Shown here: positions 47,601 to 59,943 of the stretch, one piece after another | Layout: each line of letters begins with the position of its first letter | Position numbering within the stretch: the stretch's first letter is position 1 | Assembly: GCF_037975245.1 (NCBI RefSeq) | Contig: NC_092578.1 | Coordinates: 7,963,501-8,027,500 of the forward strand | Direction: 5' to 3' | From: Apostichopus japonicus | Taxonomy: Eukaryota; Echinodermata; Holothuroidea; Aspidochirotida; Stichopodidae | Length of the DNA stretch: 64,000 nucleotides | The notes under the pieces: generated by a model | Told to the model about the DNA's origin: nothing | What the model saw: the letters and a program-made list of their open reading frames with translations, nothing else | Database searches by the model: none | Made by a program: the position numbers and the translations under genes

Positions 47601-47710
47601 TCTTAAAGCTTCCAAATGTTTGTACTGCTTGTCGTCAACCTCTTTTGTTACTTTAAAATGCTCAATTGTCTGTTTTCCATCACCCATCATTCCAAAAAAA
47701 TCCAATTTAC

Positions 47711-48040
47711 CTGTAGGAGCCGTGCCTTGCACGGCTCGAACAGGTCTGTCACTCTGACCATGCACTTTACGTTGGTTACAAGAGAGAACGCTAGTGACAA
47801 AGCTTCATTCGTCGATTGGCATCCGTCGAGTAAGGATGCACAATCTCTTGCTCTCCGGCGGAGCTTGTTAGCTAGCTTCAGTACAAGATTTCGTTGCATC
47901 GTGCAACAAGCTTGTGCAATGTCTTTTAACAACAGCCTGAAAACAGTAGCAGACGCACCTTCAAATACTATTAGCAACGATACAGCAGGCAGCCTCAACT
48001 TTTTGCAGTCAAGCAGAGTTACATATTTGATGAGTTTTAA
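47711..48040 (-). CDS. Unrecognised possible coding exon
   Basis: A minus-strand frame of ~105 residues ends at a strong donor, CTACAG|GTAAAT (47,711/47,710). It reads KLRLPAVSLLIVFEGAS, then LLLKDIAQACCTMQRNLVLK, LANKLRRRARDCASLLDG, QSTNEALSLAFSLVTNV and FEPCKARLLQ. It looks helical with regular Leu/Ala spacing. Immediately past the donor another frame (GKLDFFGMMGDGKQTIEHFK ... ALRNKGAI) stays open to 47,583, so a shift by one base rather than an intron is another reading. I do not recognise the family. The opposite strand is also open here (47,616-48,056), which lowers confidence. A clear acceptor on the upstream side was not found. Confidence 0.3.
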
Positions 48041-48056
48041 TCCATTTCAGGTATAA

Positions 48057-49060
48057 ACTGATTATATTGTGTTTTTTGTTGTTGCTTTTAACACCCTCCT
48101 ACCAGTTTTGAACTTTCTTTTTTGGCATTTGGAAACCTCACTCCCTAAAAATTACCAAAATTACCTCAATATGATACCACTACTCTCTGTGACCTGTCTG
48201 AGCTCAGAGGCTCGGAGCATAGCCAACAAACATCCAAAGTCATTGGATGTATACTTAGGCTTACACTGCAATTAGCTTATCGACGAATGTGTCAATTTAG
48301 GGGTATGAAAGAGCTTGACATTGCAGACAATTTTGTGGTCAAATTCTGCTCAATTGTACGTTGCGCAGGCACTGAACAATAAATAGTTTGAGATCATTAC
48401 ATTCCCGAGGAACTACAGATTCTATGAAAATGCATAAAGTTGAGTGATTTGGATTTTCCGTTGATAGACATCGTTAATCAAATCCTTAAGTGCGTCAATT
48501 ATGAGCCCACCATGCTACGTATATTTTTGTTTTTTAGGTTCTGGTAATTTATCAATTGGAACATGCCATAGATTTTTCTATGGGATTTTACATACCGTTC
48601 GCGGTTATGCTTCAGCGCTACTTGGCCTAGCCTAGTGATACGTGTTTGATACACGTGTTCCTACTGTATTGGATAATTGACAATTGGATAATTGAGTTAG
48701 AGTGTAGTGCATAAAGCCTCGGGGTCTTGTAAAATTGCCTAACATTCTAACGGTATAGCTACTTTTGGCCTTTGGTGCATGTCACGAAGGCTAGGTCTAC
48801 CATACTAACTAACTGTATAACGTACAGTTTCTAAATCCGTTCGTAAATGCACCCCTTAAACTGGTGTTTAGGCAATTTGCCCTTTCACGTAGTCTAGGCC
48901 TGGCGTTTTTACGTTGGGTGGCCTAGGGCCTAGCCTTGATAGAAGCTAGAGATATAACTTTTTGAAATGTGAAAGCATCTAAACTATAGTATAATCAAAA
49001 TTTCTTAATTAAACTAAAGATTATTTTTTCCATAGCCTACAATATATAATATGTTTTGTT
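48057..49060. other. No gene seen
   Basis: AT-rich intergenic DNA with no supported coding region or repeat. Confidence 0.4.
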
Positions 49061-49269
49061 TTGTAGTTGCCTTGCTGTAATGATAAATGTTGTGGCACTC
49101 ACCCAGAAGGACGTGGCAGGGCCATCCGGGAGTCATCGCCCATCCCTCCCTTGAATTAGGATTCCAGTTCTGCCTATGACTCTGAACTTGAAAATGCTGT
49201 CATGTATATGTAAAATCAAATGACTATGATTTCAAAACAAATATGCCTGGCAGTCCAAAATCAATTCCC

Positions 49270-52125
49270 AGATGAAATTACAGATGATCAGGGTACTGGC
49301 AGTGTGTTTTCTGACCTCCCCCTCCCCACCCCAGAAGTAATAGATTCAGAAAGCGAGCTGCAAAATATTTTGTTCCCCAAACGAGGCCAATGAGGCTGAC
49401 CACGATTTGGCCGCTGATGTCAGGTCCGACGACATCCTTACTGATTTGGATATTGTCCCTAAAGATAGTCCTAAAGTCCAACCAAAGTTGGCAAGTCTTG
49501 TGGAAAATATTTGCAAATTACGAAAAAGGAAAAGCTGATAAGTATACACAACCAAGCAATGTAGAGATGTTGCAGGTTACACAGATCAATCGCCTCATTT
49601 GGGGCTTGCTTCAGCAGCCAATAAGAATTTCAGATACGATATTACAAAAAATGCAACTTCTCAACATAAAAGCCATAACTGCCATTACCCTGTTACTGAA
49701 TGATAACTTAGTAACTTAAGTGGAAAAGGACGAGCTGCTGTTTTATTGACAGATGCTATTGCTTTTTTTGGACACAGCCAACCTATATCTGAATTATTAC
49801 AGACGGGACCTCATAAAACCGGAAATGAAATCCTCTTTCCATTCTTTTGTAATAAGAGATACCCGGTTACTACCCAGTTGTTTGGGGAAAACATATTCCA
49901 ACAACTTTAAGAGCTGGCTGAGACAGCTAGGGCTGCGCGGCAATGCAAAACTAGCTATCACGCACATTCCAGTGATCGAGGCAGAAGTAAAGGTAAAGAC
50001 AGTCATTATAGGCCTGCTTTTCCGAAGACCAGGGGTAATCAAGGCAACGCTCGAGTAAGGCCTCACGGCACAAACAGGAAACACAGAGGTGAGGTTAGTT
50101 TTTATTCTGTTCACACTCTACCTTTGTCCATCATGGCAGGGAGGATAACATATTTCATAAAAAAACTGGCAAAATCTTACTATCGAACGTATGATTCTTA
50201 AAACAGTAACAGACTACCGGTTGGAATTTTCGCATCCTCCTCAGTTGCAAAAATTTCCCTTTGGGTGCAATATGACCAAGTTTTCTCAGACAGAACAGCT
50301 GGTCATTGAGTCAGAAATAATTAAATTACGTCAAAAAGGGGTTAGTCAACGTTTACCCCACACCATAGGTGAATTTATTTCGCCTTTCTTTGTTCGCCCG
50401 AAACCAGCTAAGCTAACTAAGCCTAAAATAGAAGAAGTCCTAGAGAAATAAATGTCATGAGCTGAAAACATTCCAAAGGACAATTAGCGTCGATCATTGA
50501 GGTGTTAGTTGCCTTATTTCCTGGTGTTCGGTATGTACCTTCTTCTATAGGTAGCTGGAGTTAGATAAAATACATGCGTTGATGCAAAACAACGGAAATT
50601 ATGAAACCAATGTTACCCTTTCATCAAGGCAAGTCCAGAGATTTCTTGGTGGATACAGAATTTGGCTGGGGCAAAAAAAAAACTGTTGTACAATCTCCCC
50701 AAACTGTTTTTATTACAACTGATGCGTCTTTAACTGGCTGGGGTACTTACTGGGACACATCAATGGTTAAAGCTAATGGAACTTGGTCCCTGAATAAGAA
50801 ATCCTATCACATTTACGCTTTCGAAATACTGGCTTATTCCATGGGTATTCGAGCATTGTGTGCTAATGTTAGAAGACAACATATAAGAGTTATGTCAGAC
50901 AATGCTACCGCTGTGGCATATATCCAATCAACGGGGGGACCCACCCATTACTCTGTAACCGTTTTGCATCCGATATCTGGTTTGGGGGCATTGATCGAGA
51001 AATATGGCTATCCTGCTGCCATCTCCTAGGTGTACAGAACTCCATAGGAGACCTGCTTTCACAAAATGATGATCTCAATACCGAGTGGATGCTGCACCCA
51101 TCTATTTTTCAAGAGATGCAGCTTTCGGGGAATCCAGATATCGATTTGTTTTCATCTCGACTTAATAAACCAATTGTCCTATTTGTAGCTTAAGGCAGCC
51201 AGACCCAGATATCCTTTTTCATAGATACATTTACTATTCACTGGGTAAATTATTTTTTATATGCATTACCCCCTTTCAGTGTGATCGGCCGCTGTTTGCA
51301 AAAGATCGAATTGAACCAAGCGAAAGGAATTATCATCGTTCCGAATTGGCCCACTTAGCCGTGGTTCACCAAGGTTTTGTACATGCCTGCTGCTATACCA
51401 AGGATACTTGCTTGCCACAACAACCTTCAAAGCCTGCCTTCTCAAGTCGGTCATCATCCACTGGCCAAAAAGCTACAGGTCCTGAAATGCTTAGTTTTAG
51501 GCTCGGGCAATCACTCAGAGAGAATGGGTTGTCTCCTGTGCCACTATCTTGGCTTCATGGCAGTACCAAGAAACAGTATGACATATATCTTCGAAAATGG
51601 CTAAAATTTTGCAGTGAAAGCAACTGCAGTGAGATTTGTGCCACTGTAGCTGATGTGATTAATTTCTTAACTAGCCTGTTCAATCAAAGCTTAGGTTACA
51701 GTGCAATTAACACAGCAAGATGCGCTCTCTCAGCTTTTCTGCACAGCTCTAACTGTAAAACAATTGGTACAGATCCGTTAATATCACGTTTCCTTAAAGG
51801 CGTTTTTGAATTAAGGCCACCGACTTGTCGTTACACTCAAATTTGGGATGTGTCTGTAGTCTTACAGTATTTGAGAAAGCTGATACCACTTGAAAAGCTT
51901 TCGCTTAACAGGCAACTCTAAAATTGGTTATGCTTTGTGCTCTTGTCTCTGCTCAGAGAGTACAAACCTTACACATTTTGAATACGCAAGAAATGGTTGA
52001 ACTCTCCACGTCTTTGTTATTTCTCATTCCTCAAAATGTCAAACAATCCCGACCAGGCACCAAACGAGTACAGGTTATGCTGGAAGACTATCATATTGAG
52101 CCATGTTTAAGTGCTTTTTGAGTGT
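49270..52125 (+). mobile_element. DIRS-like tyrosine-recombinase retrotransposon, decayed
   Basis: Domains occur in DIRS order on the plus strand. A gag-like part: acidic SDDILTDLDIVPKDSPK near 49,420, then QVTQINRLIWGLLQQPIRIS near 49,570, and after a frameshift PVTTQLFGENIFQQL near 49,870. Reverse transcriptase start: EIIKLRQKGVSQ ... GEFISPFFVRPK (50,310-50,405); the middle of the RT, including the catalytic block, is deleted. RNase H: FITTDASLTGWGTYWD, then AFEILAYSMGIRAL and VMSDNATAVAYIQSTGG (50,710-50,940). Tyrosine recombinase: WLKFCSESNC, TVADVINFLTSLFNQ (51,600-51,690) and, after a stop, LVSAQRVQTLHI with the first catalytic Arg (51,936-51,980). The HxxR and Tyr boxes are not readable. 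Frameshifts, stops and the RT deletion make it inactive. Confidence 0.85.
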
Positions 52126-52204
52126 TAGAACATTACTTGAAACTTATCGAATAAAAAGGAATCGAAAGACCAAGCTATTTAGTAGTTATATAAAAACCTT
52201 TTTC

Positions 52205-52500
52205 AAGATAAAATAAAACTGTTAGCAAACAGCTTATCCACTAGAGAGCCTGTGTAGGAGAATGTGTAAAAGTAAGTTGGCCTGACGTTTCGATCCTAGC
52301 AGGATCTTCTTCACAGGCTAAATGACACGAAACAATAACAGAAGGGACAAAAACATGCACAGAATACAGACAGGTTAATGAGCATGGTGAACATAAAGAT
52401 ATAGATGTAAGGGGATTAGTAGACAAGGGATGGAGATAAGAAAGAAAGAAACCAACAAGGGAAGAGAAAATAGAAAATCTGAACATTACCTCAATGACAT
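52205..52500 (-). repeat. Penelope-like terminal sequence with a hammerhead-like motif, right copy
   Basis: Reverse complement of the sequence at 46,340-46,540, with an extra segment. On the minus strand, 52,322-52,283 reads AGCCTGTGAAGAAGATCCTG then CTAGGATCGAAACGTCAGGC: a GATCCT/AGGATC stem, GAAA, the palindrome ACGT, the cleavage-type GTC, and a GCCT/AGGC closing stem. Penelope-like elements are known to carry minimal hammerhead ribozymes with this plan. The CUGAUGA core is altered here, so activity is doubtful. Confidence 0.5.
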
Positions 52501-53389
52501 TACTAGGACTGAGCTTCACTGTCTGAGGTATTTCTGGTAAATAAATGACAACAGTTGATCGAACCCTGTCTCCCAAAGTGCCTAGAAGAATCTGCAAGGT
52601 GTATTGCAGAATTTACCCCAAATGGCACAGTTTACAGCGTACAATATTAGCTCCCAATAATTAAGAATACGGGCTAATTTAGGTCATTACAATCAATGAA
52701 ATCAACAATTAACAACATTGTCCCTACCTGCTCTTCACGTGCTCGTGAAGACGCTTTAAATTATATATACACTTGATCATCTTTCTCACCCTTTCTCACT
52801 TGAAAATGGTCTATCGATTACATTTAGTAGAGTTTTCAAGAAATATGTAAAATACCTTTGAGACGCAATGACCGACTTTCACAAGTTCAGACTTAATAAC
52901 ACTACTGGAGCGATAATAATATATAACAATTTTCTCATTGTTTTGCTTTGACCATGCTGCGTTTATTGTAGGTCTCTCATGAAAGGAAAAGTCCATGCTT
53001 GGGAAAGCGGTATAACTTGTAAAAGAAATGAACGCCTAGGTGTTCTTTTCTATTTTAAAAGCAGAAATAGTGTAACTACTATTGCTTTGTTAGATACTGA
53101 CAAAGACTTTGATTCGATTTACTTGGCACCTTATAATTCGATACAAACACTGATAAGTAAGGTGATATACCATACTGTCACTGGAAATAGATGATTTTTC
53201 TTACTTAATACTTCGTCGTATATGTTGAATATTGATGCATTATGATTTTTTGTCATTAAATGCAGTTTGTTTGCTATAAACTAATTTATAAAATTTACGT
53301 ATATATCAAGATTTAGGTTACTAATAATTTCAGAGAGGTCCTCATGCTAACAAGAGACTTATTATTATCGGCATATAAAGTATATTGAA
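52501..53389. other. No gene seen
   Basis: Short frames on both strands (52,811-53,194) without family signature; AT-rich. Confidence 0.4.
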
Positions 53390-54400
53390 AATAAGGCTAC
53401 GCTATGTGAATGTCATTGATGTACAGTTTGGTTGAGGAAAATAATGGAACTAGAATGAAGGCTTGAGGAAGACCAGTCAAAAAAGTACGAAAATATAAAT
53501 AAGCATTTCCATTATGGACAAGCAGAGTAAGGTTAGAAAGATAATTATTGAAACAATTGAGATCGATGCCATGAATATCCAAAATGATCCCATTTACTTA
53601 AAAGTATCTTATGATCCAAAGTTATCAAATGCTTTGGACAAATCAAGGAAACTACCATAAGTGGATTTTATGGTTTTCAAAAGTATTATAATATTGGCAA
53701 CGAAGCTGGTAAGTGCATGGTCATAGACATCTTTGAAAGGATCTCAACTGATTTTTAAGAAACTTAAATTGATATTTAAAAACTACAAATTGATTTTTAA
53801 GATGAATATCATGTTTAGAAAGGACGCTAGAAAAGGGATGTAGAAAAGTCTCTCCAATATCTTTGAGAATTGTGGTAGAACTGAAATTGGCGTGTAATTG
53901 GATTTGTTCATTACTTTTGTAGATTGAGACGACTCTAGCTATTTTCAGATCGGTTGGCATGATACTGCTTGTGAAAAAAATATTTATAATGTGGCTAAGG
54001 GCTGTACAATGACTTACGAAAATGATGTGATCGCTTTACAATAAATATCACCATATCCAGGACTGTCATTTTTCATGCAGGTAATGCATCCGATCAACCA
54101 ATCAACGGAGTTCGTCTTCGTCCGTATAGAACGAAGATACAAGCTATTGCGATTGCTATACTTCACTGTAGTAATCACTATACGAAATTCTGAGTTATTT
54201 CACAATATTACCTGTTAACGTTTGCCAAATACTTACCAAGTAGTCGTTAAATACATTGATTATATCTTTTAGCTCAGTAATACTTTCACCATTTTCGGAG
54301 AGTTCATTAATGGGTAGTTTGCCATTACGATAACTTCCATATAACTCCAATAATTAAGATATGATGTAATAAAGCATTGGTAGGCTTGTTGATGTCAGTG
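53390..54400 (-). mobile_element. Non-LTR retrotransposon reverse transcriptase fragment
   Basis: The minus strand reads, from 54,300 down, an ELSENGESITELKDIINVFN-type linker, then MPTDLKIARVVSIYKSNEQ (53,960 down), LSKHDIHLKNQF, and, after frameshifts, GIDLNCFNNYLSNL and TGLPQAFILVPLF with KLYINDIHIA (53,582-53,397). These are RT blocks 0-4 (the last resembles GLPQGSILGPLLF...YINDI) of a CR1/Jockey-type LINE. The catalytic YxDD block lies beyond the readable part. Several stops show it is dead. Confidence 0.8.
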
Positions 54401-54597
54401 CCATTTCAGACGATAGACCAGTTTGCAGGTGAGGTAATGTGTCTCAATGTGTCAATTTAGACTGAGTCATCAGACACATGCAAAGCTTTATTGCCTTGGA
54501 ATTAGCATTGGTATCATGAGTGGAGCCTTCAATAATTTAACGCATTTCAAAATTCCTGTTGCAATGGGAAAGTGGTTACGGTTCTGAGAGATGCTAG

Positions 54598-54912
54598 TTG
54601 TTCTGGTTTGTGATTCGACAAAATTTACTCAATCAGCAACATGAGACTGGGGAAGTAAGATCATACATGTTAGTTGACGGGACAGTTAGAAATTCGACTG
54701 TAGCGATTGTGCCAGTTATAAACGCCATATTCAAAGGTTCGTCTAAAGCACTAGTGTGTATGCCTAATCTCTTATATGATGTCATCATTGGTATAAGATT
54801 GAAGGTGCAAAAGACCCAAAAAGACTCTGATCCAGACTTTCGCTCGCAAGGTAAGGAACTAAGAAGGGGGAGAACCATGAATGTGGTGTTCAGACTATAT
54901 CACAGAAAATAG
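54598..54912 (+). mobile_element. Retropepsin-like fragment, probably of a Ty3/Gypsy-type LTR element
   Basis: A 104-residue frame contains MLVDGTVRNSTVAIVPVINA, then FKGSSKALVCMPNLLYDVII, which resembles the C-terminal half of the aspartic protease of Ty3/Gypsy polyproteins (the flap side and the ILG-like end). The tail KDSDPDF also occurs in such proteins. The catalytic DTG side, reverse transcriptase, integrase and LTRs were not found, so this is a remnant. Assignment is by motif shape only. Confidence 0.5.
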
Positions 54913-54954
54913 TTGACTGATTCACGTGATCAAAGTCCACGTGGCAAACGTTAT

Positions 54955-55032
54955 AGATTCAAATGGTACCATAACATATATTCATATTCGTCGAGATTCA
55001 AATGGTACCATAACATATATTCATATTCGTCG
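54955..55032. repeat. 39-bp tandem duplication
   Basis: AGATTCAAATGGTACCATAA, then CATATATTCATATTCGTCG, is present twice in a row without change (54,955-54,993 and 54,994-55,032). Confidence 0.95.
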
Positions 55033-55039
55033 TATCGGT

Positions 55040-57996
55040 TTTGGCAGGAATAGGGTAATGACAACTCGATTAGTAGTCACACATCCTTAAAGAGTATACA
55101 TCATGCAACAATAGTTCATGGGCTAATACTGCGCGGCCATCAAGGCTCTCACAGAACTAACTTGCAAATTAAGCTTCTCTCGTCTCTTACGTCGGCCGGG
55201 TGCCAAGCTGAGGTGTACAGGTTTGCAGAAGTTCTTTTTGTGAGTACATGAAGGAAACTGGGTGTTTGCTCAGTCTTTAAAGTAGTAAACACACATGCAG
55301 TTAGCACAGTTTTTGCCCCATGTGAACTCACTTATGGACATAGAGTCACGGCACCAATGGCAAATTAAACAATTTGTGGTCAGGATAGGCAGATGATCAA
55401 GAAGTTATAAAACAACTTATGAGTATGTACTTGATTTGCTCAATAATTTAGCTCACAAATGAAAATTTGAAAATAAATGCGCTTTTAAAGGCGTCTCGAT
55501 AGGTATAAGAACAATTATGATGTCGAACTAGAAAGCCAAGTTTTTAAGAAGGTCACAATTTGCTTATTTTATCACTCACCAATACAATAAACTGGTCACT
55601 AAGTGGAAAGGTCTGCACAAGTTCGTGCAAAGTTCTCTTTATTATCGTATTGATGGTCAGCTACTGTAAAAGTGTTTTGTGCAAATATTTTGAAAAAGTA
55701 CATAACCCGCCAGAAAATGATCATAGTGTCGATAGTAATTACACGCATTTGTTATTGGGTGTGCAAAAAGCTGGTTTATAACACGGCTATACCAAATTAA
55801 AATAATGATGGGTAGACGCTGGGACAAAAATATAACAACACAATGGGACACTTATTGTTGTGGACTTGCTAATTCGTTGCTAATTCAGGAACTAATGGTC
55901 ATAGCCACATAAATGTTATGGGCAGACCGAGTGATATTCAACTATATGTTTAAGTTTTATGCATAGATATAATCCACTCCACCCACGGGCGGACATGCAG
56001 GTGTCATACCTCAGTGAAAATGCCAAGTCAGACACAAATCGATGTCAAGTTGGTCCAAAAATGGGAAACGGATTCAGCGTGGTTGAAAGTAATTGTAATA
56101 AAACAAAAATGAATAAAATTAAGCAAAACCGTCGTCTCTGTTTCTCCCTAACGTCTACATTTCCAAGATTAAGGTAATTTAAGACTAACCAAATGCTAGA
56201 GCATCCGAGGAGTCAGCCCTCCGGACCTCCAACAGGGCGTAGAAATTCAATCCACAGAATTGAACTCTTGTCTAGAATGTATTTCATAATCTGTGCTAAA
56301 AAATAGTTTTAAGAGAACGAGAAATATATGCAAACGCCGCCTTGGATACATTATAAAGCCTTGAACACAGTAAAGAGAGCTAATTCTTTTTCTTCAAGAA
56401 GCATCTTAAAACGATTCAATTTCCGACGGTTTTTTCCCTACTAGGACTCTGGTCCATTCCAGAGATGATTTAGAGTAGTTTCTCTTTCTGACAAGTTTTT
56501 TAGTGGTTTAAAGTCGCTAGGAGAGAACTTTAAACATATTCAAATGCTAAAGCTTCCGGTGGCTATGGGTATACCGGGAAAATTGAGCAGATAACGTCAG
56601 ATATTTAGTGAATTTATGCAGCAAATAAGCGAGACGAATGTCTTTCTTTCACAACATTACTTCCTATTAGACTTCATATTAGATGGTGAACTGCTTTATT
56701 TATATGTAGTGAACGTCCTGACATACTTTACCAGTAACTCATGAAAAATTCCTGTTATATTTTCTAACTATTATTTTTTTTCATTTAGTTGGCCCTATTT
56801 TATTTGCAGTTATAACAGTACACAATAAAAACAGTATTTATCGGTTGAGATAGGACAGAAATATAAGGGTACTCCCAGTGCGCAACCACAATTGTAGGAC
56901 AATAGAAGGCGGAGGTGGTGATAGGATAGATATTTTGTCAACCAGTGGAGGGATCTTGAGAAATATTGGCAAAAGTAATGTGCTTAAATGCAAAATGGTA
57001 CTATAGTTTAAAAAAGTACATGCATAGAAGTACATACTTCATGTCATACAAAAAAGAAAACAACAAAGAAAGAAATTGATTTTATTCCAATATGATCATG
57101 TTAAAACAAAATAGATATCATTACTTCAAATCCGACACCAAAAAAAAGGAGAGAAAATACTTCATATCCGAAACCAAAACGTGAAAAAAAGCTCCACACA
57201 ACACCGTATTATATTATACACACGTAATGTGTCTATTTAAGACAGTCGGACTTCTTGCCTTCTTAAATTTCGAAACCTTGGAACCTTTCGTTTTATTGAC
57301 TAATTTTGGGATTTGAGGTAAAATTGTCTACTACCACTTTCATATTGACAGAAAGTTGAGAAAAAGGGAATTTGAAGTTCCATGATTTCATGATCGTATA
57401 TGTTAATCACCTATATATAAATATGCAAAGTAGTTCGCCATTTTTATCTTAGTTGTGAAATCACAATTAATAATACAAAATCATTATTTTGTAAATTTCG
57501 AAAGCTGATTTCATTCCTCATGGAAAAGATCTTTCAAATTATGGCAATATTTCCACAATAGATCGAGCAATCCAAACATTCTGAAGTAAGAATTATCATT
57601 CTAGTCATATCTGCATTCACCCATACATCAAGAAGCTTGGCCGAGGGTAGATTTCATTTGATCAAGCTTACTAATTTGACTGATATTTTGTTCATGTGCA
57701 TACCGAGTGACTTGGGATGTCAACATATTTACGTCCATTGATTTTTGGATGTGACTCAATGTTTCTACAATAATAAATGTAGTATATATGTACCTCAAGG
57801 ATGAACTTCTGGCAGGGGTAACCCCACCACAACAAATGGTCATGTATGACACTTGATAATATCCAATACATGTTTCAGTACCTAAGGTTGTATAAGGTAC
57901 CTCATTGAGCTGATCTAGCTAACTTGTAGACGAATTAGGGCTGGGTGAGGGGGTACGCGTTACCGAATACGATCTTTTGAAAGTGGTCTCTAGTAC
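55040..57996. other. No gene seen; degenerate repeats
   Basis: Non-coding. 56,150-56,600 contains diverged words (TTTCCAAGATTAAGGTAAT, CAAATGCTAAAGCTTCCGG) that recur at 61,405-61,720, a degenerate dispersed family. 57,130-57,180 has a small duplication of TACTTCATATCCGA. 57,000-58,000 is the 3' flank of the GAL3ST-like gene. Confidence 0.45.
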
Positions 57997-58042
57997 ATGT
58001 ATGTATGTATGAATGTATGTATGGGTGTATGTATGTATGTAT
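57997..58042. repeat. (GTAT)n microsatellite
   Basis: Imperfect GTAT repeat beginning about four bases past the GAL3ST-like stop codon, so it would lie in the 3' untranslated region. Confidence 0.9.
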
Positions 58043-58046
58043 GTGT

Positions 58047-59085
58047 TTATTTAATGTTTCTTAGAAAATTGTTTCGAATCAAAATGGTGTATGGATAAGA
58101 TTCTCTTTTAATATCAATGCAAAATTGAGTCCAATTATCATTCTGAACACTCAGATTTGGTAGAGGGTAATCGCCATTTGTAGAGATTACTTCACGAAAG
58201 CAAATGTTGTTCACATTTTGATTAAGCAATTTGAAATGGGTCAAATCGTTTTTAAATGTTGCACCGTAAGCTTCAATTTTCTTCCAAAGTGTGTGATTAA
58301 AGTGATAATAGAGGGCGTTGTCTGCAGCCGTCCAATTTTTAAGGAGGGTGGCATGTTCTTCTGGAAAGTTATATTTCTTTTTACTGATTTTTTGGGAGAC
58401 ATAAAGAATATCTTCAAATTGCCAACACATCATCTTTTTCAAAATTATGAGAGATTCATCAAAATATTCGTTTATCAAAACAAGATCCAATTCCAGGTCC
58501 AGCTCTCGTATTTTATTTGCCACGGCATATGCATTATTTGATTGTGTATACGTGTCGAAACCCAATGAAAACATCTGCCCATTGTGTAGCAACCCACTTC
58601 TAAAGTGACGCTTTGTGCCGACGACATCAAGAAAACTCTGCATTGGGAAATCAGGTGAAAATATATCTCCAGTGAAATTAAAAGTTGTTAGTGCGTTAAA
58701 GTAGACAATGAAAGAGTAAAAGTTCTTTAATGGGTTCCTCAGAATTGTTATATACTTTGTTTCCGGTCTCATTATTTCCTGAAATCCTGATTTGTTGAAT
58801 ATCGCGTGGCTGTTGAGAATGTGAAATCCCGGTGGCTTCGGCAAGGAAAGCAATTTCGACGTCTTTCGATTAAATGGTTCAAAACTTAGAAACATTGCTT
58901 CCTTGGGTAAAGCAAATGAAAGGTTTCTCTCATACCCATACCTTGCAAGAATTCCCGCAAGCGTGGAACTACCAGTTTTAAATGTTTTCACAAAAGCAAT
59001 ACTGTTGAGCTGCCGATCTGCATTATGAAAGACAATGGCTGAATTTAATGTTGACTGTTGTTCACCATTTGAGTTGTAACGAATT
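58047..59085 (-). CDS. GAL3ST-like sulfotransferase, catalytic exon
   Basis: Joined to the exon at 60,080-59,944 this gives a 391-residue type II Golgi protein of the galactose-3-O-sulfotransferase family, which moves sulfate from PAPS to galactose or galactosyl lipids. The PAPS loop is AFVKTFKTGSSTLAGIL (residues ~76-92), matching the family's KTxKTGSSTL signature. HILNSHAIFNKSGF (~134-147) is the conserved His region. The 3'-phosphate motif is YITILRNPLKNFYSF (~157-171). The exon has no stop or frameshift. The acceptor CATCAATTTCAG precedes 59,085, and its first base completes an Arg codon begun in exon 1. Vertebrate members are ~400-480 residues, so the length fits. It lies alone, with repeats on both sides. 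The acceptor sugar cannot be told from sequence. Confidence 0.9.
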
Positions 59086-59943
59086 CTGAAATTGATGCAG
59101 AAATAAAAAGGATCACGGAGACACATCGCTTGCTATATTTAAATGATGGTGGTGAATATGTTACGTTACTAAAATGTGTGTGTTTGTGTGTGTAGTTGCA
59201 TGATTACATTACAGTCGCTTTCGGGATTGCTTAAACCACCACATTTGTGTATACAATGACCTGCGTATATATGCTTTTATTTGTCTGGAAATATTTATAA
59301 AGTTTAAAAATAGACGTTGTGTGGATAGTGCACAAACAGTAACTTAACATTTGTTTATTTATCAAAGTTTTTTTTCGATCAATTTATATCATAAACTTGA
59401 TTAGTGGAAAAAGCTTGTATTGATTTCCATTTTTATGAGAGGGAGAGAATGAAGGGGAGGAGGAGGTATTGGTATCTGTCCACTGAAGAAATGCTCTTTT
59501 GTTTTCGATCATCTACACTAAAGTACCGACGATATCTCTACAAGTAAGTTCATTTGAATTGCTCCATAGACCCGAAGCTTATTCTGCAATTGACTTCGCA
59601 ATTGTATGGTATTTCAGTGAGACAAGGAAAAAACATGTCCTTGTTATTATCCTTGGTTTACTGTAAAGAAAACACAAATGAAATTCGTACCAGTTAGTCT
59701 TGACAAGAGTGTGACCAACGACAAGTGTACTTCACATTTATGAAACCCACTTGTTCTTATGTTGTTGTTTTTTAATCTGATCTGAATACGACAGAACCAT
59801 TTTTCTGCGGAGTTTTAACTTTATTATATTGTCAATTTTTTCAGTGAATAATGTGAAGAAATTAATATCATTATGCGATGTTTAAAATCCTTAAGACATT
59901 AAAAGCTGAAGGCGATACATTTATGCTATTCTATATAACTTAC
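59086..59943 (-). other. Intron of the GAL3ST-like gene
   Basis: 858 bp, phase 2, donor TTGAG|GTAAGT and acceptor TTTCAG. Holds a short TG-rich run (about 59,175-59,195) and nothing else recognisable. Confidence 0.85.

Noticed and set aside
47616-48056. 146-residue plus-strand frame
   Set aside because: Opposite a minus-strand frame with better protein-like composition and a splice donor; no signature of its own.
46340-52500. Calling the inverted ends as the DIRS element's own terminal repeats
   Set aside because: They look more like Penelope-like ends, and 46.5-49.2 kb between the left end and the gag has no DIRS sequence; kept as an open question.
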